The notes beneath the pieces are model-generated. The model was not told the origin of the DNA, searched no databases, and was given only the letters and a program-made list of their open reading frames with translations. From assembly GCF_004211145.1 (NCBI RefSeq), contig NZ_SEBS01000003.1, forward strand, positions 62,001 to 126,000: 64,000 nucleotides of DNA, read 5' to 3'. How positions within the stretch are numbered: the stretch's first letter is position 1; every line of letters starts with the position of its first letter. Positions 34,540 through 42,360 of the stretch are shown here, one piece after another. Source of the stretch: Flavobacterium sp. (lineage in GTDB: Bacteria > Bacteroidota > Bacteroidia > Flavobacteriales > Flavobacteriaceae). The position numbers were made by a program, and so were the translations under genes.

Positions 34540-36020
34540 CGCCCAAAATGTGAAACCATTTCGTTGATTTCCCTGGTGTTTTCCTCGATCTTCGATTTGT
34601 ATTTTACGTTTTCCTCGTCGATCATCTTGTAAAGCAAGTCGTTGTTTTCAAGCCTTAGTTGTACGTATTCGCGCATCATTTTGATTCGTTCGTAATACGG
34701 TTCGGGCAATTCCATGTCGTCCATCTGTTCGGTGATGGCGAGATTTTCATCCCAATAATAGTCGCTGCGGTCGCGGATTTCCTTCAGGGCTTGATGTTTT
34801 TCGACATAAGCCGTCGATAGGACTTCAAGCGCCAAACGTTCGTGGGTGATGAATTCCCCAAGTTTCTGGTTGAAAAGGATGGTGTCGTCTGAAACCGTTT
34901 TTGACATCCCGAATGAGACGATGCCGAGAAAAACGCCTAATGCCGTGAGCGAAATATATTTCGGCAACGACACATTCGGACGCGAAAAACTCGGAAGAAT
35001 CGCGAAACCGCAGAGTATCCCAAAAAGTAATCCGCCGATATGAGCGGCGTTGTCGGTCTGGCCTTTTAATCCCGAAAGCAGGTTCAGCACGACATAAATG
35101 AGCAATCCGGGCAATACGTTTTTCCGAAATTCCTTGCGTACGAGATTCGTCGTGAGCAACGCCAGGAAGACGCCGAACATGCCGAAGATCGCGCCCGAAG
35201 CTCCGGCACTCGCGGTTCCGACGTACCACCAAACGCTCGCGACTCCTGATGCGGCGGCACATAAAAGATACAGACCGGCGAATCTTGCCTTGCCCAAAAT
35301 AGGTTCGAGCATGCTGCCGATGTAGCCCAAAGCGACCATGTTGAGCAACAAATGAAGCAATCCGTAATGCAGAAAACTCGACGAGATGATGCGCCACCAT
35401 TGGTTTTCTCCTATCGTAAGCTCGCGCAGGTCGCCGCCCCATTTTAAGATCGTTTCCGCGCCGGGATCCAGGAAATCCACACCGAAGCCGATCATGATGA
35501 GATAAACGGCAATGTTCAGGTAAATCAAAGACGGCGTGACTATGTAGCCTTTGTAAAAAGTAAAAAATCCGAGGAAATTATGGTTGAGCGACGGATGTTT
35601 CATTTCAATTTCTCCAGAAACGACCGCAACGTCATCCTCGGCAGGTTTTTCGACCTCGACCTCGACTTGCGGTTCGTGCAGCAAAGCGTCGATGTCCTGT
35701 GCTAAAAATTCGCGCCGGACGACTTCGTACATCTCGATGAACTTCCTAACGTTCTTGCGGTTTCGGTCGAGGTCGAACATTTCATTTCCGAGTGATTCGC
35801 TTGTAATGAACGCGGCGTCAAAATCGGGCGTCGCGCTGATCTCGGCATTGTGCGAAAGCTCGTCGTTATTGGTCCGGGCGACGAGACTTCCGTCGTTTAT
35901 CGCAATTGATCGCAAGCCGAGCCTGTTCGCGGTTTCACGTGCGAGAAACAGGAAATGGGACGCGGGAAGTCGGTTCAACGATATGCCTTCGCTGTACTTT
36001 GGCGGGAATCCGATGGCCAT
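34536..36020 (-). CDS. Rhomboid protease with long N-terminal domain and C-terminal coiled coil
   Basis: 494 residues from the ATG at 36020 (MAIGFPPKYSEG); the ORF track adds 27 spurious residues. Residues 1-165 form a cytoplasmic domain (LPASHFLFLARETANRLGL) ending in an acidic linker. The rhomboid core follows: FLHYGLLHLLLNMVAL, the nucleophile loop GASGAIFGMFGVF and catalytic His in AAHIGGLLFG. After the last membrane helix comes about 110 residues of charged helix (EHQALKEIRDRSDYYWDEN, YKSKIEENTREINEMV). Most bacterial rhomboids are half this size. Convergent with, and interlocked at the stop with, the LytTR gene. Confidence 0.9.
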   Translation of the reverse strand: MAIGFPPKYSEGISLNRLPASHFLFLARETANRLGLRSIAINDGSLVARTNNDELSHNAEISATPDFDAAFITSESLGNEMFDLDRNRKNVRKFIEMYEVVRREFLAQDIDALLHEPQVEVEVEKPAEDDVAVVSGEIEMKHPSLNHNFLGFFTFYKGYIVTPSLIYLNIAVYLIMIGFGVDFLDPGAETILKWGGDLRELTIGENQWWRIISSSFLHYGLLHLLLNMVALGYIGSMLEPILGKARFAGLYLLCAAASGVASVWWYVGTASAGASGAIFGMFGVFLALLTTNLVRKEFRKNVLPGLLIYVVLNLLSGLKGQTDNAAHIGGLLFGILCGFAILPSFSRPNVSLPKYISLTALGVFLGIVSFGMSKTVSDDTILFNQKLGEFITHERLALEVLSTAYVEKHQALKEIRDRSDYYWDENLAITEQMDDMELPEPYYERIKMMREYVQLRLENNDLLYKMIDEENVKYKSKIEENTREINEMVSHFGR

Positions 36021-36082
36021 AAAATACGTTTGGTTTAAACTGCAAATTAAGTTTTTTTCGCAAACGCCGGAATGAAGGCATA

Positions 36083-36110
36083 AAAAAAGCGCCTCTTTCA
36101 AAGCGCTTTA
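36083..36110 (-). terminator. Intrinsic terminator after fumarylacetoacetase
   Basis: On the minus strand AAAGCGCTTT...AGGCGCTTTTTTT forms a short GC stem with a T run, directly downstream of the fumarylacetoacetase stop and before the rhomboid gene. Confidence 0.65.
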
Positions 36111-36112
36111 TA

Positions 36113-37396
36113 TTAGTTTCTCACGAAAGGCGGCAGCAATTTGCTTTTGACTTCCCCGAATCCGATTCGGATGTCGTTGTTCTTGCAATGCCCGCGCATG
36201 ATCACGGTGTCGTTGTCGTTTATGAATTTGCGTTCGCTTCCGTCGCTGAGTTTCAGAGGGTTTTTTCCGCCCCAGGTGAGCTCGAGCATCGATCCGAAAC
36301 TGTCTTCGGTCGGGCCTGAAATCGTTCCCGATCCCATCAAATCGCCCGAATTTACGCGGCAACCGTTCGACGTATGGTGCGCCAACTGTTGGCTCATGCT
36401 CCAATACATGTATTTGAAGTTCGATTTCGACACGAGGTTTTCATCGCCGTTTTCAGGTTGTATGAACGTCTCGAGGCAAATATCGAACGCGTGTTTCCCT
36501 TTTTGCTGCAGATAGGGAAGTGGAGACGGGTTTTGTTTCGGTCCTTTCGCGCGGAACGGTTGCAACGCGTCCATCGTCACGATCCAAGGCGAAATCGACG
36601 TCGCGAAATTCTTCGCAAGGAACGGCCCGAGCGGCACGTATTCCCATTTCTGCATGTCGCGCGCGCTCCAGTCGTTGAGCAAAACCATGCCGAAAATGTG
36701 GTCTTCGGCTTCGTGCACGGGAATGTTTTCGCCCATGATGTTGGCATCGGTCGTAATGAAACCGGTTTCCAATTCAAAGTCGACCAAACGCGAAGGCCCG
36801 AAAACAGGAGTCGTTTCACCGTTTGGCAGGGTTTGTCCCATCGGCCTGTGGACCGGAATTCCTGACGGAACGATCGTCGAGCTGCGTCCGTGGTAGCCTA
36901 CGGGAATGTGAAGCCAGTTGGGCAACAATGCATTCTCAGGATCGCGGAACATTTTCCCCACGTTGGTTGCGTGCTCGCGGCTTGAATAAAAATCGGTATA
37001 GTCGCCGATGAGCACCGGCAATTGCATCTCGACGTCGGCTATATTAAAAATGACGGTGTCGCAATGCGATTTGTTGTCGCGCAATTGCGGGTTTTCGGCA
37101 TCAAAGATATCGGCGATCCGATTGCGTACCTGGCGCCAGGTTTTTTGTCCGTCCGATATGAAATCGTTAAGCGTGTCCTGCATGAACATGTCGTCGGTGA
37201 GCTCGATTCCTTCAAAGTAATTAAGTTGTTGCAGTGCGCCGAGGTCGATCGCGAAGTCGCCGATACGGGTCCCGATCGTGACCACGTGATCTACGGTCAA
37301 AAAGACGCCGAACGGAATGTTTTGTATGGGAAAATCGCTGTCGGAAGGCACTTCGAGCCACGATTTCCGACGCGGGTCATTTGCTGTTATAGGCAT
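36113..37396 (-). CDS. fahA: Fumarylacetoacetase
   Basis: 427 residues, full length for the enzyme that splits 4-fumarylacetoacetate to fumarate and acetoacetate, the last step of tyrosine/homogentisate degradation. The N-terminal small domain includes IPFGVFLTVDHVVTIGTRIG. The catalytic and metal site includes DYTDFYSSREHATNVG, the His of PVGYHGRSSTIVPSG, the Glu pair in LELETGF-type DFELETGFITTD, and LLNDWSARDMQKWEYVPLG with KNFATSISPW. SGTISGPTEDSFGSMLELTW is also conserved. It has its own well-formed promoter, divergent from glyA. Confidence 0.97.
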   Translation of the reverse strand: MPITANDPRRKSWLEVPSDSDFPIQNIPFGVFLTVDHVVTIGTRIGDFAIDLGALQQLNYFEGIELTDDMFMQDTLNDFISDGQKTWRQVRNRIADIFDAENPQLRDNKSHCDTVIFNIADVEMQLPVLIGDYTDFYSSREHATNVGKMFRDPENALLPNWLHIPVGYHGRSSTIVPSGIPVHRPMGQTLPNGETTPVFGPSRLVDFELETGFITTDANIMGENIPVHEAEDHIFGMVLLNDWSARDMQKWEYVPLGPFLAKNFATSISPWIVTMDALQPFRAKGPKQNPSPLPYLQQKGKHAFDICLETFIQPENGDENLVSKSNFKYMYWSMSQQLAHHTSNGCRVNSGDLMGSGTISGPTEDSFGSMLELTWGGKNPLKLSDGSERKFINDNDTVIMRGHCKNNDIRIGFGEVKSKLLPPFVRN

Positions 37397-37444
37397 GGTT
37401 TGTTTGTTGTATATGGTGTGGAAAGGTTGTTAAAATTGGGCAAT

Positions 37445-37475
37445 CAAATATAGAATTAACATTCATTTTACCAAA
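37445..37475 (-). promoter_or_regulatory. Promoter of fumarylacetoacetase gene, TTTG-N19-TATATTTG
   Basis: On the minus strand TTTG (37475-37472), exactly 19 bases, then TATATTTG (37452-37445): a perfect Bacteroidota promoter about 49 bases upstream of the ATG. The same spacing is found for tRNA-Arg and the Ntn hydrolase operon. Confidence 0.85.
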
Positions 37476-37484
37476 CGTATTTCG

Positions 37485-37492
37485 TATTTTTG
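37485..37492 (+). promoter_or_regulatory. -7 promoter box (TATTTTTG) of glyA
   Basis: TATTTTTG fits TAnnTTTG 27 bases before the glyA ATG, in the divergent gap shared with fumarylacetoacetase; the two promoters nearly abut. Confidence 0.55.
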
Positions 37493-37518
37493 GCCTCACT
37501 TTAACTTAAATTTATAAG

Positions 37519-38793
37519 ATGCGCAACGACCAGGAAATTTTCGATTTAATCTTAGAAGAACAAGACAGGCAAGTACACGGGCTAGAGCTTATCGCGTCCG
37601 AGAATTTCGTGAGCGACCAAGTCATGGAAGCTGCGGGTTCATGCCTTACGAATAAATACGCCGAAGGTTATCCGGGCCGTCGTTATTACGGTGGTTGCGA
37701 GGTGGTCGACGTGGTGGAACAGATCGCGATCGATCGTGCGAAGGCGCTTTTCGGTGCCGAGTACGCGAACGTGCAACCGCATTCGGGATCACAGGCGAAC
37801 ACCGCTGTTTACGCGGCATGTTTGAAACCCGGCGACAAGATTTTAGGTTTCGACCTTTCTCACGGCGGACACTTGACGCACGGTTCGTCGGTGAACTTCT
37901 CAGGCAAATTATACGAGCCGTCGTTCTACGGTGTCGAAAAAGAAACAGGTCGTTTCGACTATGATAAAATACAGGAGATCGCAACGAGAGAGCAGCCGAA
38001 AATGATCATCGCAGGCGCTTCGGCTTACTGTCGTGACATGGATTTCAAGCGGTTCCGCGAGATTGCCGACAGCGTCGATGCTTTGCTTTTGGCCGACATT
38101 TCGCATCCTGCGGGATTGATCGCGAAAGGCTTGATGAACGATCCTGTTCCGCATTGCCATATCATCACGACCACGACACACAAAACCCTTCGCGGGCCAC
38201 GAGGTGGAATGATCCTGATGGGCAAGGATTTCGAAAACCCTTGGGGATTGACGGGGCCGAAAGGCGATATCCGCATGATGTCGGCGTTGCTTGATCTTGC
38301 CGTTTTCCCTGGAAACCAAGGCGGACCGTTGATGCACATCATCGCCGCGAAAGCCGTTGCATTCGGCGAAGCGTTGAGCGACGAGTTTTTCCAGTATGCG
38401 ATGCAAGTCCAAAAAAATGCGAAAGCGATGGCCGAAGCGTTCATGGCACGCGGTTACAACCTGATCTCAGGCGGAACCGACAATCACATGATGCTGATCG
38501 ACCTTCGCAACAAAGGAATCACGGGCAAAGAAGCCGAGAACGCATTGGTGAAAGCCGAAATCACAGTCAATAAAAACATGGTGCCGTTCGATGACAAATC
38601 GCCGTTCACGACTTCGGGAATCCGCGTTGGAACTCCGGCGATCACGACTCGCGGCCTTGTCGAATCGGACATGGAAACCGTAGTCGAATTGATCGACCGC
38701 GTATTGATGAACATAAACGACGAAGCCGTCATTGAGGAAGTCGCTGATGAAGTGAATGCGATGATGAGTGAGCGTGCGATATTCGTGTTTTAA
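37519..38793 (+). CDS. glyA: Serine hydroxymethyltransferase
   Basis: 424-residue PLP enzyme converting serine and tetrahydrofolate to glycine and 5,10-methylene-THF, the main one-carbon source. Signatures seen in order: [57 protein letters not shown], the PLP-Asp region [15 protein letters not shown], and [18 protein letters not shown] with the Schiff-base Lys. The C-terminal [13 protein letters not shown] binds substrate. Full length and intact. Confidence 0.98.
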   Translation: MRNDQEIFDLILEEQDRQVHGLELIASENFVSDQVMEAAGSCLTNKYAEGYPGRRYYGGCEVVDVVEQIAIDRAKALFGAEYANVQPHSGSQANTAVYAACLKPGDKILGFDLSHGGHLTHGSSVNFSGKLYEPSFYGVEKETGRFDYDKIQEIATREQPKMIIAGASAYCRDMDFKRFREIADSVDALLLADISHPAGLIAKGLMNDPVPHCHIITTTTHKTLRGPRGGMILMGKDFENPWGLTGPKGDIRMMSALLDLAVFPGNQGGPLMHIIAAKAVAFGEALSDEFFQYAMQVQKNAKAMAEAFMARGYNLISGGTDNHMMLIDLRNKGITGKEAENALVKAEITVNKNMVPFDDKSPFTTSGIRVGTPAITTRGLVESDMETVVELIDRVLMNINDEAVIEEVADEVNAMMSERAIFVF

Positions 38794-38794
38794 A

Positions 38795-38890
38795 AGTTTA
38801 TTTGTTGATTTGTTTATGCGTTGATTCGAGTCAGTGTCTTCCATTGTCGGCCCTGTCTCAAATCAACGCATAAACGCATAAACGCATCAA
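38795..38890. repeat. Mirrored octamer arms between glyA and miaE
   Basis: GTTTATGCGTTGATTCGAG on the left is the reverse complement, with one mismatch, of CTCAAATCAACGCATAAAC on the right; the right arm continues as CGCATAAA octamers. The roughly 30-base loop includes AGTGTCTTCC, the reverse of the GGAAGACA core seen at 15.2 and 22.8 kb. It ends three bases before the miaE ATG. Confidence 0.8.
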
Positions 38891-38892
38891 CC

Positions 38893-39480
38893 ATGCTACG
38901 TCTCCAACTCCCAACCGATCCACGCTGGGTAAACATCGTCGAAACGAATATAGGGGAAATCCTTACCGATCACGCCTGGTGTGAGCAGAAAGCCGCGACG
39001 AACGCGATCACGATCGTCACGAACAACCCGAACCTTTCAGATTTGGTAACGGATATGCTTGCGATCGCGAAAGAGGAAATTGAGCATTTCGACATGGTGC
39101 ACGAACTCATCAAGAAGCGCGGCCTTACTTTGGGCAAGGAGCGCAAGGATGATTACGTCGGGGAGCTTTTCGGATACATGAAACAGAATTTGTCAGGTGA
39201 GCGCGATTCGGGATTGGTCGAGCGACTGCTGTTTTCGGCCATGATCGAAGCGAGAAGTTGCGAACGATTCAAAGTGTTGTCGGAAAATATAAAGGACGAA
39301 GAACTCGCAAAATTCTACCGCGACCTGATGGAAAGCGAAGCCGGACATTACACGACTTTCATAACGCACGCGCGAAAATATTCACATAATATCGACGTTG
39401 AAAAACGCTGGCGCGAGTGGCTTGACTTCGAAGCGTCGGTGATTGCGAGATATGGGAAAAAGGAAAGTATACACGGATAG
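38893..39480 (+). CDS. miaE: tRNA-(ms2)io6A hydroxylase-like protein MiaE
   Basis: 195 residues from the ATG at 38893 (MLRLQLPTDPRWVNI); the ORF track start is repeat-derived. Ferritin-like four-helix di-iron protein. Iron ligands are visible as Glu in HAWCEQKAATNA, the E-x-x-H in KEEIEHFDMVHEL, Glu in MIEARSCERFKVL, and E-x-x-H in ESEAGHYTTF. MiaE hydroxylates ms2i6A at tRNA position 37. The frame is intact and of normal length. Confidence 0.92.
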   Translation: MLRLQLPTDPRWVNIVETNIGEILTDHAWCEQKAATNAITIVTNNPNLSDLVTDMLAIAKEEIEHFDMVHELIKKRGLTLGKERKDDYVGELFGYMKQNLSGERDSGLVERLLFSAMIEARSCERFKVLSENIKDEELAKFYRDLMESEAGHYTTFITHARKYSHNIDVEKRWREWLDFEASVIARYGKKESIHG

Positions 39481-39481
39481 T

Positions 39482-39568
39482 TTTTTGTTAATTCGTTAAT
39501 CGTTTAATCGGTTAATCGAAACCACCGCTAACCAATTAACTAATTCAACTATAGTTGTCCGATTAAAC
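39482..39568. repeat. Mirrored GTTAATCG array upstream of the GNAT gene
   Basis: Octamer-like units GTTAATTC, GTTAATCG, TTTAATCG, GTTAATCG are followed by inverted words AACCAATTAACTAATT and CCGATTAAAC, ending at the ATG of the acetyltransferase. Same arrangement as the 20.9 kb locus with the same word. Confidence 0.7.
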
Positions 39569-39569
39569 A

Positions 39570-40061
39570 ATGAAAATAAAGTTCGCTTTCCCCAACGAAT
39601 TCAACATCATCAAAGACCTCGCGGAGCGCATCTGGCCTGTGACGTATGGCGAGATAATTTCGTCGGAACAGATTGATTACATGATGGGAATGATGTATTC
39701 GATCGAAACGCTGAATGCGAATCACGAGAAAGGAGTGGAGTTCCTGCTAGTTGAAGAAGACGGGAAATATCTCGGATTTTCAGCGTTCCAACACGATTTT
39801 AAGGAAAAAGGACGTTCTCACGTCCAAAAGATTTACGTGCTTCCTGAAGCCCAGGGAAAAAACATCGGACGCATGCTCATGCATTTCATGGAGCGGCAGT
39901 CACTTGAAAAAGGCGCTCAAAAAATGACGCTTAACGTAAACAGGTTCAACAAGGCCCGGCATTTTTATGCGAAACTCGGTTATGAGGTCGTCGAAACCGT
40001 CAATATTGAAATCGGAAACGGTTATCTGATGGAGGATTTCGTAATGGAGAAAACGCTGTAA
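39570..40061 (+). CDS. GNAT family N-acetyltransferase
   Basis: 163 residues with the GNAT fold. The acetyl-CoA pyrophosphate loop is VLPEAQGKNIGRMLMHFMERQ (V-x-x-x-x-Q-x-x-x-G) near residue 92, preceded by VQKIYVLPE. The C-terminal region has NVNRFNKARHFYAKLGYEVV, the usual motif B. Substrate cannot be assigned. Convergent with the small exported protein next to it, with a 1-bp gap. Confidence 0.9.
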   Translation: MKIKFAFPNEFNIIKDLAERIWPVTYGEIISSEQIDYMMGMMYSIETLNANHEKGVEFLLVEEDGKYLGFSAFQHDFKEKGRSHVQKIYVLPEAQGKNIGRMLMHFMERQSLEKGAQKMTLNVNRFNKARHFYAKLGYEVVETVNIEIGNGYLMEDFVMEKTL

Positions 40062-40346
40062 TCAATTCGAACGCTGGTTTGGAGGAGTTCCCGGTACCGC
40101 ATCGGGGATCGGATCGTCAAGCTTGGGCTTATCCTGGTCGGTCGTCGTCATGCCTGAACCTTTTTCATTCGGATCATTTTTACCGGCGGTATTTGCTTCT
40201 TTTTTAATTTTCTTGGTTTTTTTCTTGGTGATCTCATTAGGAGCTTTCTTCATGATTTGCACTGGTGTCGTTTTTCTTGCCTTGGCTTGAGCCGACGAGA
40301 TGCCGAACGTCAGCATCGCGAAAATCAGGAACATGATCGTTTTCAT
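40062..40346 (-). CDS. Small exported Lys/Pro-rich hypothetical protein
   Basis: 94 residues from the ATG at 40346 (MKTIMFLIFAMLTFGISSAQA, a signal peptide); the longer ORF start has no support. The mature part is low-complexity: basic (KKAPNEITKKKTKKIKKEAN) then acidic/proline (PKLDDPIPDAVPGTPPNQRS), probably disordered in the periplasm. No family recognised. Its stop abuts the convergent GNAT gene. Confidence 0.65.
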   Translation of the reverse strand: MKTIMFLIFAMLTFGISSAQAKARKTTPVQIMKKAPNEITKKKTKKIKKEANTAGKNDPNEKGSGMTTTDQDKPKLDDPIPDAVPGTPPNQRSN

Positions 40347-40557
40347 AATCGTTTCATTTAGGTGTCGAATAAAAATACTGATAATCGTTTTCCCGACTGT
40401 TGAATTTAAGTAAAATTTATATCGAAACGTTTGATAGTAAGCCAGACTATGCGTATTGTGCAATTCTTACAATTAAAGGTGTAAGAACACATAACGCTAA
40501 TTATCGTCAATTTGTGAGGCACGATGGCTATTCTTCCATCTTAAAAAACAAAATGCC

Positions 40558-40983
40558 ATGGAAACTGATCACACGTCAACGTTAACCGTCAGAATCAACG
40601 GGATGATTGAAACGCCTCCTGCGGCGAATCGCGAAAATTTCAGACAAAGCGTTATTGAAACCATTTTGTTTGTTTTAAAGACACAGGACGTCGATGTCGA
40701 ATACATCGGTTACAAACCTGACCGTCTAGGCGTACATCATCTGGATTCGGTAACCACCGATTATGAGGACTGTATTTATGCGAGTCTCAGCGTGAGTGAA
40801 AATTTATTGTCGAGATTTGATGAGAACCATCGTAAAGAAGATATCATCCAGGCTTTCGTAGAAGCTTTTGAAAACAAAACCCACCGACATCTGGAGGTGG
40901 ATTCGACGCTGGAATTAAAAGGCAAGAAGCATCGGATTATCGAGATGAGCAGCGATTGGAAGTTGTATTTGAAGCAAGGTTAG
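40558..40983 (+). CDS. Hypothetical protein
   Basis: 141 residues, family not recognised, no signal peptide. The composition looks like a real soluble alpha/beta protein (TLTVRINGMIETPPAANREN; SVIETILFVLKTQDVDVEYI; ASLSVSENLLSRFDENHRKE). The frame starts at ATG 40558 after an A-rich stretch. Isolated between two unrelated loci. Confidence 0.6.
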   Translation: METDHTSTLTVRINGMIETPPAANRENFRQSVIETILFVLKTQDVDVEYIGYKPDRLGVHHLDSVTTDYEDCIYASLSVSENLLSRFDENHRKEDIIQAFVEAFENKTHRHLEVDSTLELKGKKHRIIEMSSDWKLYLKQG

Positions 40984-41104
40984 TTTGATTGGAAAGTGAA
41001 TTTATTTTTTTGAAGATATTTCATCCTGACATTTTTGTTGGGATTTTTTTTTGGATTTAAGTTTTCCGATGAGACGTTGGCAATTTGGATTTGAGGCGGA
41101 TGTT

Positions 41105-41322
41105 TGAGGGGATTACTTCGTAATCCGGGGTGAAGTTTGGGCTGGAAATGTTAGTGTTTTGGAAAATAGAAGGATTTGATTGTTTGTGACTGGATTACTT
41201 CGTGATCCAGAGTGAGCTCCGGGTTGAAAAAGGAAAATCCCATTGCTTTTGAAAAAAAAGCAATGGGATTTTTTGCTTCCCAAGAAACTCGAAAGCGAAG
41301 CTTTCGATTTCTCGGTAAACAA
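41105..41322. repeat. Cluster of small palindromes near tRNA-Arg
   Basis: The 380-bp gap before the tRNA holds no gene but several palindromes: GGATTACTTCGTAATCC (about 41112), CTGGATTACTTCGTGATCCAG (about 41190), and CGAAAGCGAAGCTTTCG (about 41290) containing the GCGAAGC mini-hairpin core. All have a three-base TTC/GAA centre. A long terminator-like hairpin lies among them. Confidence 0.75.
41235..41275 (-). terminator. Second strong hairpin downstream of tRNA-Arg
   Basis: AAATCCCATTGCTTTT pairs with AAAAGCAATGGGATTT over about 15 bp, with a T run on the plus side and an A run that reads as T on the minus side. It may be a backup terminator for tRNA-Arg and for the gene at 40558. Confidence 0.6.
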
Positions 41323-41349
41323 AAAATCCCGCTCTCTGAGCGGGATTTT
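41323..41349 (-). terminator. Terminator of tRNA-Arg
   Basis: ATCCCGCTC-TCT-GAGCGGGAT stem flanked by A/T runs, starting 12 bases after the tRNA 3' end on the minus strand. Confidence 0.85.
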
Positions 41350-41360
41350 CCTTTTATTCG

Positions 41361-41434
41361 TGACCTCGACTGGATTCAAACCAGTAACCTCTTGAGCCGT
41401 AATCAAGTGCGCTATTCAGTTGCGCCACGAGGCC
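41361..41434 (-). tRNA. tRNA-Arg (anticodon ACG)
   Basis: On the minus strand the acceptor GGCCTCG pairs with CGAGGTC (one G-T), followed by discriminator A; CCA is not encoded. The anticodon arm is CTTGA-TTACGGC-TCAAG with anticodon ACG (A34 expected to become inosine). The T arm CTGGTTTGAATCCAG and the D arm GCGCAACTGAATAGCGC are regular. Length is 74 bases. It has an exact promoter just upstream and a terminator just downstream. Confidence 0.95.
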
Positions 41435-41446
41435 TTATTGCGGGTG

Positions 41447-41477
41447 CAAATATAGGCAAGAAACTCTAATTTGCAAA
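41447..41477 (-). promoter_or_regulatory. Promoter of tRNA-Arg, TTTG-N19-TATATTTG
   Basis: On the minus strand TTTG (41477-41474), 19 bases, TATATTTG (41454-41447), ending 12 bases before the mature tRNA 5' end. Perfect consensus and spacing. Confidence 0.88.
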
Positions 41478-41493
41478 TCAATTTCAGTGAAAA

Positions 41494-41643
41494 TTATTTC
41501 TTTTTTTCCAAAGCTCTGGTTGTCACATAATAACGCCAGGCAATTAATGCCATTTGCCATTTGCTTGCCTTTGCCAAATCGAGTTTTTGGCTCGTAAGGC
41601 TCGGCAACAGCAGTTTGTTCAGTTTGGCAAGCAGTCGAAACAT
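41494..41643 (-). CDS. Conserved 49-residue basic protein
   Basis: This gene is below the ORF-track cutoff and in a different frame from the listed ORFs. From ATG 41643 it reads MFRLLAKLNKLLLPSLTSQK, then a segment with AKASKWQMALIAWRYYVTTR, ending EKKK and TAA: 49 residues, amphipathic and basic. I recall very similar proteins of about 50 residues across flavobacteria, sometimes carrying an SsrA-binding label that is probably a misannotation (true SmpB is about 150 residues). Its stop lies just upstream of the tRNA-Arg promoter on the same strand. Function unknown; helical membrane- or RNA-associating peptide is a guess. Confidence 0.7.
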   Translation of the reverse strand: MFRLLAKLNKLLLPSLTSQKLDLAKASKWQMALIAWRYYVTTRALEKKK

Positions 41644-41742
41644 AACGGCGTCGGTTTACCCAAATATAGCGAATCGAGCGCAAATAAGCCAGAACTATCG
41701 GCTCTAATTCGATAAAATTCTTGACATTCGCACCAAAAAAAA

Positions 41743-42312
41743 ATGTCGCTTGAATACATCCAAAGCAAAGATTTTTCCCAGAAATTCACGTTCGACGACA
41801 TCGCGTACACCGATTTCGAGAATTGCATCTTCACCGATTGTGATTTCACGATGGCCGATTTCACGGGAACTGCATTCATCGACTGTACGTTCAAAGGCTG
41901 CAATTTCCAATTCGCAAGGATCAATTACGTGGCGTTGCGCGGTGCGGCGTTCACCGATTGCGACTTCAGCGACGTGAATTTCGCGATGGTCGACCAACTG
42001 CTTTTCGACATCAGCTTCACGGGTTGCATTCTCGATTACGCCAAATTTTATACGCTCAAGTTGCCTAAGACCGTTTTCGGCAACTGCAGCATCGTTGCCG
42101 CCGACTTCATGGCTGCCGACCTTACCGAGGCTGTATTCGACAATTGCAACCTGCACAAATCCGTTTTCATGGACACGATCGCCAACAAGACTGATTTTTC
42201 AACGAGCTACAACTTTACGATCGATCCTGAAAAGAACAAACTCAAGAAAGCGCGCTTCTCAAAAGACGGTCTCGCCGGACTGCTCACCAAATACGAAATC
42301 ATCGTCGCATAA
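41743..42312 (+). CDS. Pentapeptide repeat protein
   Basis: 189 residues made of tandem A(D/N)LxX-type pentapeptides from about residue 15 to 150 (FENCIFTDCDFTMADFTGTA, FTDCDFSDVNFAMVDQ, AADFMAADLTEAVFDNCNLH). These build a right-handed quadrilateral beta-helix. The Cys/Phe-rich pattern resembles the McbG/Qnr group, DNA mimics that protect gyrase, but pentapeptide proteins have many roles and no resistance function can be claimed. The short C-terminal tail (FSKDGLAGLLTKYEIIV) is helical. Followed by a terminator. Confidence 0.9.
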   Translation: MSLEYIQSKDFSQKFTFDDIAYTDFENCIFTDCDFTMADFTGTAFIDCTFKGCNFQFARINYVALRGAAFTDCDFSDVNFAMVDQLLFDISFTGCILDYAKFYTLKLPKTVFGNCSIVAADFMAADLTEAVFDNCNLHKSVFMDTIANKTDFSTSYNFTIDPEKNKLKKARFSKDGLAGLLTKYEIIVA

Positions 42313-42315
42313 AAA

Positions 42316-42341
42316 AATCCCGCCTGTGAAGACGGGATTCC
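42316..42341 (+). terminator. Terminator between pentapeptide and M56 genes
   Basis: AATCCCG...CGGGATT stem with an A run on one side; works best for the minus-strand M56 operon and may also stop the plus-strand gene. Confidence 0.6.
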
Positions 42342-42360
42342 CATTTAAAGGTAACATCGT

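Noticed and set aside
40400-40585. 61-residue ORF on the plus strand
   Set aside because: It spans the upstream region of a divergent gene and overlaps the next gene; composition shows no domain and no conserved feature.
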